A DNA stretch of 64,000 bases from Odontocerum albicorne (GCA_949825065.1 OX463854.1:19716103-19780102); one strand, 5' to 3'. Numbered from the stretch's first letter, positions 1 through 11,164 are shown. Translations and numbers: made by a program. The notes: generated by a model from the sequence alone, not told the origin.

Positions 1-448
1 TTTAATCAATTTAAAAGTTTGGAAAATACATTTCACTTCATTTTATATCCATACAAAACGGAATTCGAAACAATGGACTTAACTGAATTTATGTGGCTTG
101 GTATCCATGATTTTGAAAAGGAATTAGTTGAATTTCAAACCAGCATAGTGTGGAAAAATAAATTTAAAAACTTGATTTCCGAAGTAGAATGATAAATTTC
201 TGAAAGTAGTGCAGATGATCCCACACTAAAAATTGAAAATATTATATTAAACGTATGGGATTCTTTACCAAACAATTTTATATCAATGAAGAAACTTGCT
301 AATGCTCTTTTAACGATGTTTAGGTCCACATATTCGTGTGAAAAATTATTTTCCTCAATGAATTTTTAAAAATCTACCAACAGAAATAAACTTGGAAATG
401 AATGGACTGCGAAATGCGTTAAACTAATAAATACGGAATATGAATGTA
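1..448 (+). pseudogene. hAT transposase C-terminal (dimerisation) region, 5' segment
   Basis: Reading frame 1 translates as the C-terminal region of a hAT-family transposase. The clearest part is the dimerisation segment near 290-360, with K-K-L-A-N-A-L, then M-F-R-S-T-Y-S-C-E-K-L-F-S-S-M-N, then N-R-N-K-L near 385. The frame carries a TGA and a TAA at about 190-195 and another TAA after the S-S-M-N motif, so it is dead. The element enters from the left of the window, so the catalytic core is not visible. The frame stops at a TA dinucleotide (447-448) where a mariner is inserted and resumes at 1676. It would lie in an upstream intron of GST gene 1 or beside that gene. Confidence 0.75.
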
Positions 449-1499
449 TTAGGTGTACAAATAAGTTTCCGCCGTTTTTTATCGCCCATCTTTCTGGCAG
501 CATACGGATACCGCGTCGGAAGAATGCTTCATCTTTTGAGGCTATCCACGAATCGACCCAATTTTTGGTATCTTCATATGATGTGAAGTACTGCTCAGAC
601 AGGCCATGCGTCATCGATCGAAACAAGTGGAAATCAGAAGGAACAATGTCTGGTGAATACGGCGGGTGGGGTAAAACCTCCCAATTGAGTGTTTCCAAAC
701 AGGTTTTGACCGGCGCCGCAATATGTGGACGAGCATTATCATGCAGGAGAATAATTTTGTCGTGTCTGGAGTAGTAGTGGGCGCACTTTTCCTTGAGTGC
801 TCGATTCAATCTCATCAATTGTGTTCGGTAGACAGCCCCAGCAATGGTTTCGTTCGGTTTGAGCAACTCATAATACACGACACCGAGCTGATCCCACCAA
901 ATACACAACAAGAGTTTATTTCCATGAATATTTGGCTTAGCCGTAGATGTTGAAGCATGGCCAGGGGGTCCACATGATTTCTTCCTTTTTAGATTATCAT
1001 AGTGGATCCATTTTTCATCACCAGTGACTATACGGTGCAGAAAACCTTTTCGTTTATGCCTGGCAAGCAGCATTTTACATGTGGAAAATCGGCGTTCAAC
1101 GTTTCTCGGTGTATTTGTTTTTTTCGAACTATCATATGGAACCCGATTTCCTTGTTTTTGAATCATTCCCAATGATTTCAACCGATGTGAAATTGCTCGT
1201 TGAGTCACTCCTAATGTAAGTGCAAGTTCTTCTTGCGTTTGGCACGAATCTTGATCCAATAATACTTCCAATTCCGCGTCTTCGTACACTTTCGGCCTTC
1301 CGCTACGTTCTTTGTCTTCAATGTCAAATTCACCGTTCTTAAACTTTTGAAACCACTCACGACAACTTATCTCACTTAAGGCAGCCTCACCATATGCTTC
1401 TACAAGTAATCGATGCGCTTCAGCTGCAGATTTCTTCAAATTGAAGAAGTAAATCCAAAGTTCCTGCAAATGACGCATATTCGGCTCAAAACTTGACAT
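366..1499 (-). CDS. mariner transposase (D,D34D), open but without its own stop
   Basis: Cut-and-paste transposase of a mariner element. I chose the second in-frame ATG (1499), since the protein then opens M-S-S-F-E-P-N as relatives do; another ATG lies 12 bases upstream. An N-terminal helix-turn-helix region (about residues 5-60) is followed by a second helix-turn-helix near 90-115. The expected W-V-P-H-E-L linker motif is altered to R-V-P-Y-D-S near 119-124. The catalytic triad is complete: D161 in T-G-D-E-K-W, D254 in H-D-N-A-R-P-H, and D289 in V-P-S-D-F-H-L-F. There are 34 residues between the last two, as in D,D34D. There is no internal stop or frameshift. The normal C-terminal stop is missing: translation passes through the left inverted end and about 28 codons into flanking hAT sequence. 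Activity is unproven. Confidence 0.88.
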   Translation of the reverse strand: MSSFEPNMRHLQELWIYFFNLKKSAAEAHRLLVEAYGEAALSEISCREWFQKFKNGEFDIEDKERSGRPKVYEDAELEVLLDQDSCQTQEELALTLGVTQRAISHRLKSLGMIQKQGNRVPYDSSKKTNTPRNVERRFSTCKMLLARHKRKGFLHRIVTGDEKWIHYDNLKRKKSCGPPGHASTSTAKPNIHGNKLLLCIWWDQLGVVYYELLKPNETIAGAVYRTQLMRLNRALKEKCAHYYSRHDKIILLHDNARPHIAAPVKTCLETLNWEVLPHPPYSPDIVPSDFHLFRSMTHGLSEQYFTSYEDTKNWVDSWIASKDEAFFRRGIRMLPERWAIKNGGNLFVHLIHSYSVFISLTHFAVHSFPSLFLLVDF

Positions 1500-1673
1500 T
1501 TTCGCACACAAAAGAACATATTATACTGATAAAAATTCACTAATATTTCAAGGTTATGTTGTTGACAGATGTCCAACCTTACGACAATGACGTTTTACAT
1601 CTGACAATTTTACCCATAACTTACTGGTGGCGCCAGTTTTTGTCAAACGGCGGCGGCTTATTTGTACACCTGA
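449..1673 (-). mobile_element. mariner element, apparently complete, TA-flanked
   Basis: A 1,225-bp unit bounded by inverted ends. The left end reads TTAGGTGTACAAATAAG from 449; the right end, read on the minus strand from 1673, gives TCAGGTGTACAAATAAG. Both are flanked by TA (447-448 and 1674-1675), the mariner target duplication. It contains a transposase gene on the minus strand. Length, TA duplication and a D,D34D transposase fit the mariner family. It sits inside the hAT pseudogene at 1-1764. Confidence 0.93.
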
Positions 1674-1675
1674 TA

Positions 1676-1764
1676 ATATTAATAAACTATTTGAAAATAA
1701 GCAACAACAGATTTCACATTTAATATACTTTTATCAACTTTATTATACATACACATATATGTAA
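1676..1764 (+). pseudogene. hAT transposase C-terminus, 3' segment
   Basis: Continuation of the hAT frame interrupted at 448. Removing 449-1675 (mariner plus one TA) puts this segment exactly in frame, giving N-I-N-K-L-F-E-N-K-Q-Q-Q-I-S-H, the usual type of hAT C-terminal tail, and a TAA at 1762-1764. The frame restoration is direct evidence that the mariner inserted here. Confidence 0.75.
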
Positions 1765-1845
1765 CTATGTTTATTAATAAATAATATTTCATAATATATA
1801 TAGTATGTACTTTTCTTTATTCCATGTTCATTCAAATACTCAGTG

Positions 1846-2095
1846 CAGAGGCGCCACTGGGCATGGTATTACCTGGTGCGGTAATTCATGGTATCACCCC
1901 ATTGATATACATTTTTTGACATCGACCTTTATTTTTTGCTCTTCACTTTGAAAAGTAAAAGTTGTAAAACAAAAAGTGTGAGAACCAAAGAAAAAGGGTC
2001 AACTGCCAAGTTTTTATGTTAATAAATTTTCGGTGTTTCCAAATTATTGGTACCCTTTTTAACACACCCTCCCCCCTTTCCAAGTGACGCCACTG
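1846..2095. mobile_element. hAT-type MITE (non-autonomous), 250 bp
   Basis: The left end reads CAGAGGCGCCACTGGG; the right end read inward reads CAGTGGCGTCACTTGG, giving imperfect inverted repeats that begin CAG as in hAT elements. The flanks ACTCAGTG (1838-1845) and ACTTAATG (2096-2103) agree at six of eight positions, an eroded 8-bp target duplication. No coding capacity was seen inside. Confidence 0.6.
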
Positions 2096-2355
2096 ACTTA
2101 ATGACCCACGGGCTAGTATTAAAAAAAATTATGAACAAAATTTGACCCACTTCTCAAAAAAGTTCACCATCTCTGAACTAGAACAAGGTTATCGTCTCAT
2201 CTCAGAGGAAATATTTACTTTGATTTTTAAAATATAATTTATACTTATTTTATAAGTGGCTCCCTCCGGCCTCCGCCATAGATCACAAAACATAAATAAG
2301 TAAATAAAATTAGCCGAACAAAAGTAAATTATAAGTAAATATATTTTTTCTCTAG

Positions 2356-5300
2356 CCACGCCATAGCAGCTTACTTGGTGGGTAAATATGGCAAAGATGA
2401 ATCCATGTATCCAAAGGATCTGCAGAAGAGAGCCATCGTTGATCAGAGGCTTCACTTTGACTCCGGAGTTCTATTCTCGAAGCTTCGGCAATTGGCAGTG
2501 AGTAGATTTTTTATTTATTCATTTTAATCCTGTTGCCTTTGATTTAGATATTTAGCAAAAGATTCAAAAGATTCCTTCAAGATAAAAATCCAAAAAAAAT
2601 CGAGATGAAGTCTTATTGAACTCTAAGAATAACTAGGATTTTTGTACTTAGAGCTTTAAGATATATTATTCGCCTCCATAGCTACGAGTAGATAAATCGA
2701 ATCAGACACTGCTGGTCCCAAGGGCAGATAAAGGAGGATGGACTACGTTTCTATTTGCTTTTTCTTATATTTAAGTGGATTTCACAACCTATATTCTTTG
2801 AGTATTAAAGAATGTTAAATTTGCAGTAACCAACATCCTTGTGACGCTTCAATTTGTTATATTCCCATCCTTGCCCATAATGACACCCATCTCCTTGTGC
2901 TGTCGGATCTAGTGCAGTTGCGTGGCTGGTGAGTTTGCTGGTGTGCAACAGATCACTCAAATTAAATAAACTCCATGCCAGAGTCCCCTGTACCCTTCAA
3001 CATTCCCATACTTGTCCCAAATGCGACCCCAGCGGTACGCCTCTTATAGGATTGAAATCCCCAGAAATCACATCAATATTGATTTATTCGTCAAGTTCTC
3101 CTCAATATATTGGAATTGGTGATCGGAAATGTTCAAGAGCGTAGCTGACAACATTGTCTTTGCTTCTAAGGATCCGGGTTAAGAACTACTATAGTAGGCA
3201 CGAGACTCACAGTTTGTCATCGTAAATGTTTGAAATTTAATATCACTAATACATGTCTAGCGTGTGTAAGTTTTTCATAACTTTAAAACCAAACTGGGAG
3301 CTTTTTTATTATTTTTATTTTTAGTGCCATCGGCAATTGAACTCGAAAATTTCGGAAGGAAGTCGAGTGTTTTATCAACTACGCATGCATGTCGTTACTA
3401 CAAAATTTAGTTGTGATAAAAATGTCTGGAATGGTTTGTCCATGTTAGTTTTATGCCTGTTTTATTATCATTATTGGAATTCTTTATTATTTTGTATTAA
3501 ACTCATATTGTTATTTTATGGTAACGAATCACTTTTTGGTTTCCCTTTAAATATGGAATCATTCACCATCGTATCCAGAATCATGGCCCTTTGTAAACTT
3601 TATGTCCTCTCATTCAAATTACTGTATTACTTACAATTTCGTGCCACAGACTAATGCCAAAGGTTTCCAAAATTTGACACGCCGTACAGCCATCGAAATC
3701 TTGATCATTTAATAAATTTTATTGATTCCAGTGGTTTCCCTATACCATACACTTCTCTTGATAACGTTTCGTTTGTTCCAGGTAGATACCTGGATGAGAT
3801 CATCGATCTGAATCTGCTTGATTTTATGGGGGATACCAAATCAAGGTTATTTTATAACACCCAAAATATTTACAAAATGATTTTATAAAATAAAATAAAT
3901 GTTTGTAATTTCAGTTGAGCATAATATTTGGCACATCGAAGACACAACAAGAAGACATCGATCTCATAGAAACGAACTATGGCTTTCTAGAAGTCTTCTT
4001 GCAGGGTAATACATTCCTGACTGGAGAGCAGCTTACCATCGCTGATCTGTGCATTGTCCCTACAATGGAGGGGCTCGACTATTTAGTGCCAGTTGACTCA
4101 AAAAGGTTTATATTTACTGTCATCCGCTTTAATGGTCATCATTTATGTCGAGGTTAACCAAATGAATACGTTATAATTAAAAATTAAGAGCTACGAACAT
4201 ATGCTGTTACTGTTATATTTTGGGTAGAGCAGGATGAAATAACGATCGTGCAGATCAAGGCCCTTTTACGACCATCGGAGCTCCTTGGTATGTACGAAAC
4301 ATCGTACTTTACAAGCCTTAGTTGGAGATGTTGGCCAAAAACTTCTATAGTTCTCTATCAAAGCATATCAATCTTCACATTAACTCCGCCGTACATAACT
4401 ATTCAGAGTATGTACTTACAAAATGTCCAAAAATCCAGAGCCTTTGAGCTTTCCCACCGGAATAAAACGACATGTTTCTGACCTCAACAGAGCATGCTTT
4501 AGCTTAACATTTTAATACGGACTCCACGGTCATAAATAAATTATTCATATATACTCGTACAATAAATTTTGCAATAACTACTCTATCGAAGTAATTTCAA
4601 AATTATCACTTAGTTATCAGTGTCATAGTTTTCATGGACAAATATAAAAACAAATAATTACTTAGATAAAGTTAAGTGTGTTTTGGAGATAAAGAATCTA
4701 TCCAATATATAAATATTTTTTTAAGTGTGAATATAATTTTTTTAAGTAATTTTTTTAAGTTAAACTGACCACGAAGTATGAGCAATTGTGAAAAATATTT
4801 CTATTTATGGTATATATAAAAGAGAAATATATGATTAGAAAATAATAAAACCTTAGACTCTTAAAGCTTACTGACTCTTAATGTTTCCCTAATTCGTACA
4901 AGAACCAAACATAACAATTACAAAAAAAAACACGTATAAAACTATTCAAAATTATAAGACTTATTTGATAAAAATAATAGTTAAAATGTATATAATACTC
5001 GTACACTAAAACATTAAGAAAAAATATAGCATATTAAGTCATGTTAAAAATTAAATTATTTCAAGTATTGCACTAAATTTAAGAGATTTTTCCTCATGGT
5101 GCTGAGCAACACGTTTATATGACACAAACCGTTAAAAAGTGTAATTACGGGTGTTTCCAAAGGCAGGTTGGTTCGACGTATAGCTTGATAGAACAATCTA
5201 TGGGAGCGTTGTCTTGAATTGTTATTCGGAACACACAAACCAAAACTATTCAGGATGGATGGGTTAACTAAATTACCCCTGAGCAAACAAAACATGTGGA

Positions 5301-6388
5301 CACCCAATCGTACAGATTTTCCAATATCTAATGAGCTGTAACTAAGCATCTACAGTAAGAAGACACTTAAATAAAGCCAGGGACAACATCTATACTCTCT
5401 CAGGAAGAGACAACGGAGAAATCTTTGAACACTTTCTAGCATGAGTGAATACGTATGGTAATCCTTGCTGGCGCCCATATAACATACAATGAGTAATACA
5501 TAATTCCTTTGATTGCCATGGTATCATCAAATATTATTTTGGAGCGTGTATTCGAAATTGAAGGAATGAAGAAACAAACATCAATTTTTTTTTTAAATTG
5601 ATCATAAAAAATATCGAGTGACAAATTTGCGAACGAATAAACAATAAAAAAAAGCTTTTGGATTTTCTGTTTTAGCTGACAAGAAGATCATTAGAAAAAT
5701 AATGGAAGGGTGTTGCCAAGATACCAGTAATTTGAAATAGTTTCAGGTTTAGGGAAATTAAAATTTTTCTTCTGTTTTAGAATAGGTTTATTTGAGCATT
5801 ACATAAAGTCTTAGGATAGGCATTAACTTAGTTCAACAGAGTTATGTTATATTAAATATTCGATAAAACCTAAGGATAGGTAATATCCTAGTTAGACAGA
5901 GTTAGTTAGAGTATTATATAAACCCTTAGGATTAGCAGAAGTCTAGTTCGAGTATTACAAAAAGCCTTAGCATTAGTATCTAGTTCGACAGAGTTATTTG
6001 AGTTTTATGTTAAGTCTTACGGTAGACATAAGCTTAGTTCGACAGAGTTAATTTGAGTGTTATAATATGTAAAACCATAGATTAGGCATAAGCTAAGGCA
6101 AAATAATTTTTTGTATTGAATAATTATTAATTTCTTCCCATTTGATAATATGGCCGAAATACTTCAAGATTTGCATTTGTATTATTTAAGACAAATGCTG
6201 TTCAATGTGCAGTTCTTCTAGAATCCTACCTTTACTAACTTTAATAACATTATGACAGGTTCCCACGACTGTCAGACTGGATGAAGAGAATGCAAAAACT
6301 GCCATGCTATCAACACCTCAATGTGACTGATAACGATTTACTGAAGCAAACATTTCTGAATAAAATTAAGGAAAATGCCAGCAAGTAA
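2356..6388 (+). CDS. glutathione S-transferase, delta/epsilon class, gene 1 (partial: C-terminal exons)
   Basis: Conjugates reduced glutathione to electrophiles; a cytosolic dimer in this family. Three coding exons are visible: 2356-2497, 3915-4105 and 6259-6388 (TAA 6386-6388), all with AG acceptors and the first two with GT donors. Phases match: the first exon starts in phase 2 (the C completing a serine before H-A-I-A-A-Y-L), joins in phase 0, and then S-K-R-F is split after AAA AG. Together they encode about 154 residues, the all-helical C-terminal domain, with N-Y-G-F-L-E and the N-cap/hydrophobic-staple motif L-T-I-A-D, ending F-P-R-L-S-D-W-M-K-R-M. The glutathione-binding N-terminal exons are not between 1 and 2355, so they lie to the left or are lost. 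No stop or frameshift is visible. Introns hold LINE and tandem-repeat insertions. A paralogue lies at 37088-50938 on the same strand. Confidence 0.88.
2660..3330 (-). repeat. GST 1 intron: unclassified interspersed repeat copy
   Basis: The segment around 3175-3245 shares the string TAGGCACGA-ACTCA and neighbouring sequence with copies near 11170-11245 (same strand) and, inverted, near 41345-41440 and 52570-52660. The family is unclassified and no coding capacity is seen. A weak SINE B-box remnant in minus orientation lies near 3320-3350. The remainder of the intron shows nothing I can name. Confidence 0.4.
4860..5475 (-). pseudogene. non-LTR retrotransposon 3' end (RT C-terminus), family B
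   Basis: The minus strand encodes a degraded post-RT C-terminal region (Q-L-Q-L-I-R-Y-W then G-C-P-H-V-L-F-A style, and a V-P-N-N-N segment) followed by an AT-rich 3' UTR. It aligns across its length with the plus-strand copy at 11700-12605. Shared stretches include GGGCGC-AGCA-GGATTACGTATTC and the untranslated tail. It is broken by frameshifts and stops. It lies in the last intron of GST gene 1. Confidence 0.7.
5770..6090. repeat. degenerate tandem repeat, about 60-bp unit, 5 copies
   Basis: The elements TAGTTCGACAGAGTTA, TTTGAGTATTA and AAGCCTTAGGATAGGCATAAG recur in order about five times, with substitutions and small indels. Located in the last intron of GST gene 1. Confidence 0.7.
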
Positions 6389-6426
6389 AGTTACCACATT
6401 ATCACTAAATACTCGTATATAACTAT

Positions 6427-6450
6427 AATAAAAATACATTTTAGAATAAA
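6427..6450 (+). promoter_or_regulatory. polyadenylation signals of GST gene 1
   Basis: Two AATAAA hexamers (6427-6432 and 6445-6450) lie 39 and 57 bases after the TAA stop, where a 3' UTR signal is expected. Confidence 0.55.
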
Positions 6451-6454
6451 TTAA

Positions 6455-8280
6455 AGTTTTTCACTTAAACCTTTTTTCCGACAGATCAAATTAATCAAAT
6501 CCTGAAAGATGGTTCACAAAATAATCTGAATATTGCATATTGGTTAAAACACATACTTTACAACAATGGATTTCAGGTTAGATTCCTACCGGATTCATTT
6601 GAACTTAGCTGTACTGGCGTTCACGAGATACATAACATCAATTATCGGAGCATGAAAAAAATTTATTTCAGGCATTCGGTTTCATTAAAATTCTTTTGAA
6701 CATACAGTTGTTGTATCCTCAAGGTGAAGATATTACAAATTAATAATAATAATAAAAGGACAATTTATATAGCGCCGTTTAGAGATCATACTCCTCAAGG
6801 ACACATTCGGGATTTGAATTGAAAATATGATAAAAAATAAAACAAGTCGAGTGTTAGGATAGGAAAGTGATGACTGTGGCAATCAGATAAGGAACTTCCC
6901 CGTATCTACATATGTTTAGAAAAACATATTTGGTAAGAAAATTGCAGGAAACGTACCAAGGTACGACGTACTACAAAGAAACCTTTGTAAAGCTTCCGAT
7001 ATGTGATATTAACACTTATCGGCTTTAAGTGGAGTGTAGTGTTTGTGTGTAGTGTTCATATTCAATCATAAAATTTGATAAGACTTTCCAAAAAAATGAT
7101 GTCCTCAAGCTGCACACCACCCATATATCTAACACCTTGAGATATATAAAATGTTAACTGAAATAACATCATGATTTCTAGTTTTTTGGGAATAATTAAT
7201 CAAACCACCTGATTTAGGTTCTATGTGACATTTTATAATAGTAAAAAAAACGATTTTATTGAAATATTACTTAAGAAAACCACCATAAACAAAGATAATC
7301 AGTTCATTAAATATTTCGCAATAATTATATAACTGTTGCAATAAAAAAATAAACACGTTAAAATGACGAAAAATATACGTATATCGACTAGAATCAATGA
7401 AAAAATAGACTAAAAATATAATGGAATATTTTGCATAGCTTCAGAAATAATGCCCTTTTAGCCAAAAATATACTAAATCAAAATTTACTTAAAAAAATTC
7501 TAATAGAAAATAATAAATCACATCTGTCAGTTATACTCGTTGAAGCGCTTAAGCGTTTCTGCACCAAGACCATCATTAACATTTTTTGTCAGAGCTTGAA
7601 ATAAAATACATATATTGTTATTAGTTATTATATTTGAAGTAATAGCATACTTATACATTTATTTTAAGAAAGAAAGAAGAGTGGAAATCCATTAAAATAC
7701 AATAAAATGCATGATGTACAATAAAATGCATGATGTATATGGACGTGGTAGAATCTAAATATGCATATAATGAAGTGGATATATATTCTCTCTGTTTTCC
7801 CCAGTGGCGTGATGACGATGATGATCATATTTTGATTTTATAAATGTATATAGCTGAAATGAATGTATACTAAAAAAATAAAGTGATATTTTCGTTATCA
7901 AAAAAGATGAAAGTAGTGGATTCGTGACACCTGTGTACATATTGATTTAATGTGTGAAAACTAATACACTTCGGCGAGCATGATGGATGACACAAACAAA
8001 TAAAAAAACAGGAATAACTAAAATATTATAATACATTTGTCATCGTTTTCAAACAAATTTTTAAAATTGTATTTTTGTCATTTTCTTGTGTCTTCATTAA
8101 ACCCAAAACGTGTTACCAAGGTAGAGTAAAAACGTTTAAAAATAATAACTCTAAAAAAACCTTAACTGTAATAAAACCAGCAATAATTTTAGTTTTCAGT
8201 AATTCTACATATTATTTTCTTAGTTATGCAGGTGAACCGTAATAAAGATCACTTTTGAAAAAATCACAATCAAACAATTA
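6455..8280. other. intergenic, nothing recognised
   Basis: AT-rich sequence with short homopolymers and a 20-bp direct duplication near 7697-7738 (AATAAAATGCATGATGTA). No gene, splice pattern or transposon protein was recognised on either strand. Confidence 0.5.
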
Positions 8281-8289
8281 TTTGTCGTA

Positions 8290-9000
8290 ATCAACTTTAA
8301 TTACTGCAAACATGTAACAAAAGGTTGGGATTTCTATTTTTTAAATAAATTCCTCAAGATAACTACCATTATCGTGTCGACGACATTCTTCTAATCTGGC
8401 TCGAGAGTTTGTTTTGGTTTCCTCCATGTTTCCCAAGGTATCTCTTCGATTTCTTAACGACTATTTTATCAATGGTAGCGTGGTCATTGGATTATTTGTG
8501 TAAACTCAACTCAAACTTGTTAGGTACCCTCACAAAAAAATCAAGTTGTGACAAATCAGAACTTCGTGGTGGCCGCACAATGTCACCGCTTTGCGAAATC
8601 AGTTTTCCAGGGAACATCTCTTGAACCATTTTCCAACTCTTATTGGACGTGTGATAAGTGACTCCATTCTGTTGAAACCACGTCCTCAAAATTTACCTCG
8701 GAAATACTTGCTATTTCATAATCAAAAACTCTAAGCATTTGAACACTTGGGATTAACTGTTATTTTTTACTTCAAGCGTCCTCAAAGAAATAATGACCGA
8801 TAATGGCTGCCCAAATTGTTATTCGAACACAATGGAGTGGTCTAGTATTTCAGTCTTGGGTTTTCATCGCTCTAATAGCGACCATTTTGCTTATTGACGA
8901 ATCCATTCATGTGGAAATGTGCTTTGTTTGAAAAGAGTATGTTGTTAAACCCAGAGAACTGTTCAAACATTTTAGTTGCAAAATGTAACCATGTTAACAA
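8290..9000 (-). pseudogene. DDE transposase-like gene, Tc1/mariner-related, decayed
   Basis: Minus-strand fragments read in order as a known insect transposase type. Near 8970-8790 is H-F-H-M-N-G-F-V-N-K-Q-N-G-R-Y followed by S-D-E-N-P-R. Near 8690-8500 are W-F-Q-Q-N-G-V-T-Y-H-T, M-F-P-G-K-L-I-S, S-G-D-I and then S-S-D-L-S-Q-L-D-F-F. These match the family motifs F-Q-Q-D-G-A-x-x-H-T and S-P-D-L-x-x-x-D-F-F, but the central D has become N, and frameshifts and stops separate the pieces. No inverted ends were located. Confidence 0.65.
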
Positions 9001-9072
9001 AGTCTGCTTCATATAAATCCTGAAAAGTGTTACTTTACAGGGATTGAGGTTTAAGTCAAGCGTGGTGTTATC

Positions 9073-9290
9073 TCCGTGGCCTTGTTGATAATTGGGGGCT
9101 GCGACGCCTGTCTTCCGAATTCAATTCCCGTCGATATCCAGATTTGAAAAAAAGGTTCAAGTCTGATTTTAATTTAAGCCTGCCTTAACACCGTTGTGCT
9201 TGGTTGTAAGAGGTTGCCAGATAGCAACAAAGTCGCCAGGCTGTACTGCATACAACGAAAGTGTAATGTAATGCACCCCTTTTGAAAAAT
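9073..9290 (+). mobile_element. tRNA-derived SINE, near full length
   Basis: The head reads CTCCGTGGCCTTGTTGATAA (A-box region) with a weak B box TTCAATTCCC. The shared SINE body follows: AAGAGGTTGCCA, CGCCAGGCTGTAC, and AAAGTGTAATGTAATGCA at the tail. The same order appears in the copies at 19909-20113 and 26475-26793. Confidence 0.75.
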
Positions 9291-9304
9291 ATTGAGTATC
9301 AATG

Positions 9305-9372
9305 GTAATTTAACCCGCAACCGACTAGGTTGGAAGACAGGCGTCTTACAAACTAAGACACGGAGCTCGATG
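9305..9372 (-). mobile_element. SINE head fragment
   Basis: Reverse complement of the SINE tRNA-like head: CTCCGTGTCTTAGTTTGTAAG, GACGCCTGTCTTCC, then GGTTGCGGGTT. It stops within the B-box region, just downstream of the plus-strand copy. Confidence 0.55.
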
Positions 9373-9379
9373 TTATTAT

Positions 9380-10190
9380 ATAATGTATATCATAACAAAT
9401 ATGTATGTATTAGGAAATACCCATGATCCTACTTGATTTAAAAAATTGAAGAATACGAAAATTCTTCCAAGCTTTTCTGTTCAAAACAGTTGGCTGAGCT
9501 GGGCTGAAATATAATATTTTTTGGAAATAATGAAAGAACTCTTTGAAATAAAAAATCAACTTCGATCGTGTAATATCGGATTTCTTTGTAAGATATTTGA
9601 TAGTTATAGAATTTGGTTGAACCGTTCTTCTAAGTTTTAATTTCGTAATTTGACAAGCAAATATTTACACTGAATCTTGTAAATGACAATGTTAGTTCTT
9701 GCCCGTTTACAGAATTGTAGTTTAATTTAAGATCACTTCGTTATTAAAAAAATATTATTCTACTGGCGAATAAAAAACTTTTATTCAAGATTCGAGTGTT
9801 CGACTGTTTGTGTCCTTTAAAGATTGAACTAAAATTAACAATGTTTTCATGTTAAACATATTTTCATGTTGAAAGAAGGTTCTTAGAGCGAAACATTAAA
9901 TATAATAAATTACTTTCAGATTCGTTCGTCCGCGAGCATCGATTAATTTATAAATTAAGACTGTTTTCGGTGCTGCATTCACAAACTAACCTGTTAAAAG
10001 AGCATCACCACTCGCACACGGAATGATCTTATTGAATGAATATTCCGATATCTACATCTCACATATTTCGGTGAATAAATTGAGGGCTCAATTCCTTATA
10101 AACTTTGTAGGTACTCGTATACCTGACTCACTTTACAGCGAAGCATGAGTTACATTGTTCCTGTTATCATTATGTTATATTTAGACTGTT
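9380..10190. other. intergenic, nothing recognised
   Basis: AT-rich sequence without recognisable coding or repeat structure on either strand. Confidence 0.45.
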
Positions 10191-10199
10191 AACCACTTT

Positions 10200-10350
10200 T
10201 TTAAATATTATTATTTATAGTTAAGGCATTAACACTTGGAGGTTTAAATACATTGTAATTTGTTTAGTCAAACACTGTTTATTCCTCTTTATATAACGGT
10301 ATAACCCTACCGGTTTCAAGGTTTTCACCTCATCATCAGGTAGCATAAAC
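10200..10350. repeat. interspersed repeat R1 (hammerhead-like core), copy A
   Basis: Shares with 49864-50050 and 62390-62530 the blocks ATAGTTAAGGCATTAA, GGAGGTTTAAA-ACATTG, AACACTGTTTATTC, ATAACCCTACCGGTTTCAAGG and TTTCACCTCATCATCAGG. Read on the minus strand, the last two give CTGATGA, a short hairpin and GAAAC. No protein. Family identity uncertain. Confidence 0.6.
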
Positions 10351-10359
10351 ATGACTTGT

Positions 10360-10945
10360 TTTTTTTTCTCTTGTTATTGAATAATTCTTGTTATTAATCA
10401 GATTAATTCTTGTTATTAATCGGATGAATTATGTATCAAATGTAAAATAAGTAATAAAAAATCAAACAAATTGTAAACACGGACTCCGTTTTTCGAGCTT
10501 ATTTTTTTAAAGAAATTACTGTACAAGGCGCCCTATACATTTTACATCACATTTCATAGTAATAACTCCCGAACTTGTTAAAACTGGATCCAATCGATTT
10601 GACCACTGCCAGATAAATGGTCACATTCGAATTTCTTTTTATCTTTATGTAGTTATTATATATGTGTCTGTATGTAAGCCTGGAGACCTGCTTTAAAAAT
10701 CAACATTTGCACGGATGTTCTGTAGTTCTCAAAATCTTATCGTATTTAGTGTATATTATATAACGTGTTCAGATATGCTCGAAGATTTTCATGTCTGCTT
10801 TCTACTAGTCAAAAGTATTTTTGGAGTTTTCTTGTTGAATTGGCTTCAATGATACCCAATGTATCGAAGGCGTTACAGTCTTCATTCTGACACGACATAA
10901 TATAACATAGTAAGTAAGATGTACCAACTAAGCAACACAGTGCGA
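10360..10945. other. intergenic; short tandem repeats only
   Basis: A short tandem pattern, ATTCTTGTTATTAATC, recurs three times near 10377-10425. The rest is unremarkable AT-rich sequence. Confidence 0.45.
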
Positions 10946-11164
10946 AACGTCGGCCATCATTGAAACCAACTCAACACGCTAAACAACTCTGAAAAACATT
11001 ATCATGTAAATGTATCCACTTAAAATATTAAGAAAAAAAAAAGACCAACTTGATAAAAACAATTCGTCCACTCCTATGATACCTCTCAACAAATCTAATT
11101 TGATAACTCGGACATATGAAGCACGTGGCCAGGATACAATGTTGTCTTCGGCCCCATTGATCAA

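Noticed and set aside
3781..3855. Exon-like segment after TTCCAG reading R-Y-L-D-E-I-I-D-L-N-L-L-D-F-M-G
   Set aside because: GST 1 exons on either side already join in phase 0 without it, and it matches no GST block; possibly a fossil exon or chance.
4230..4312. Exon-like segment between AG and GTATGT reading D-E-I-T-I-V-Q-I-K-A-L-L-R-P-S-E-L
   Set aside because: No similarity to GST sequence and not needed by the reading frame.
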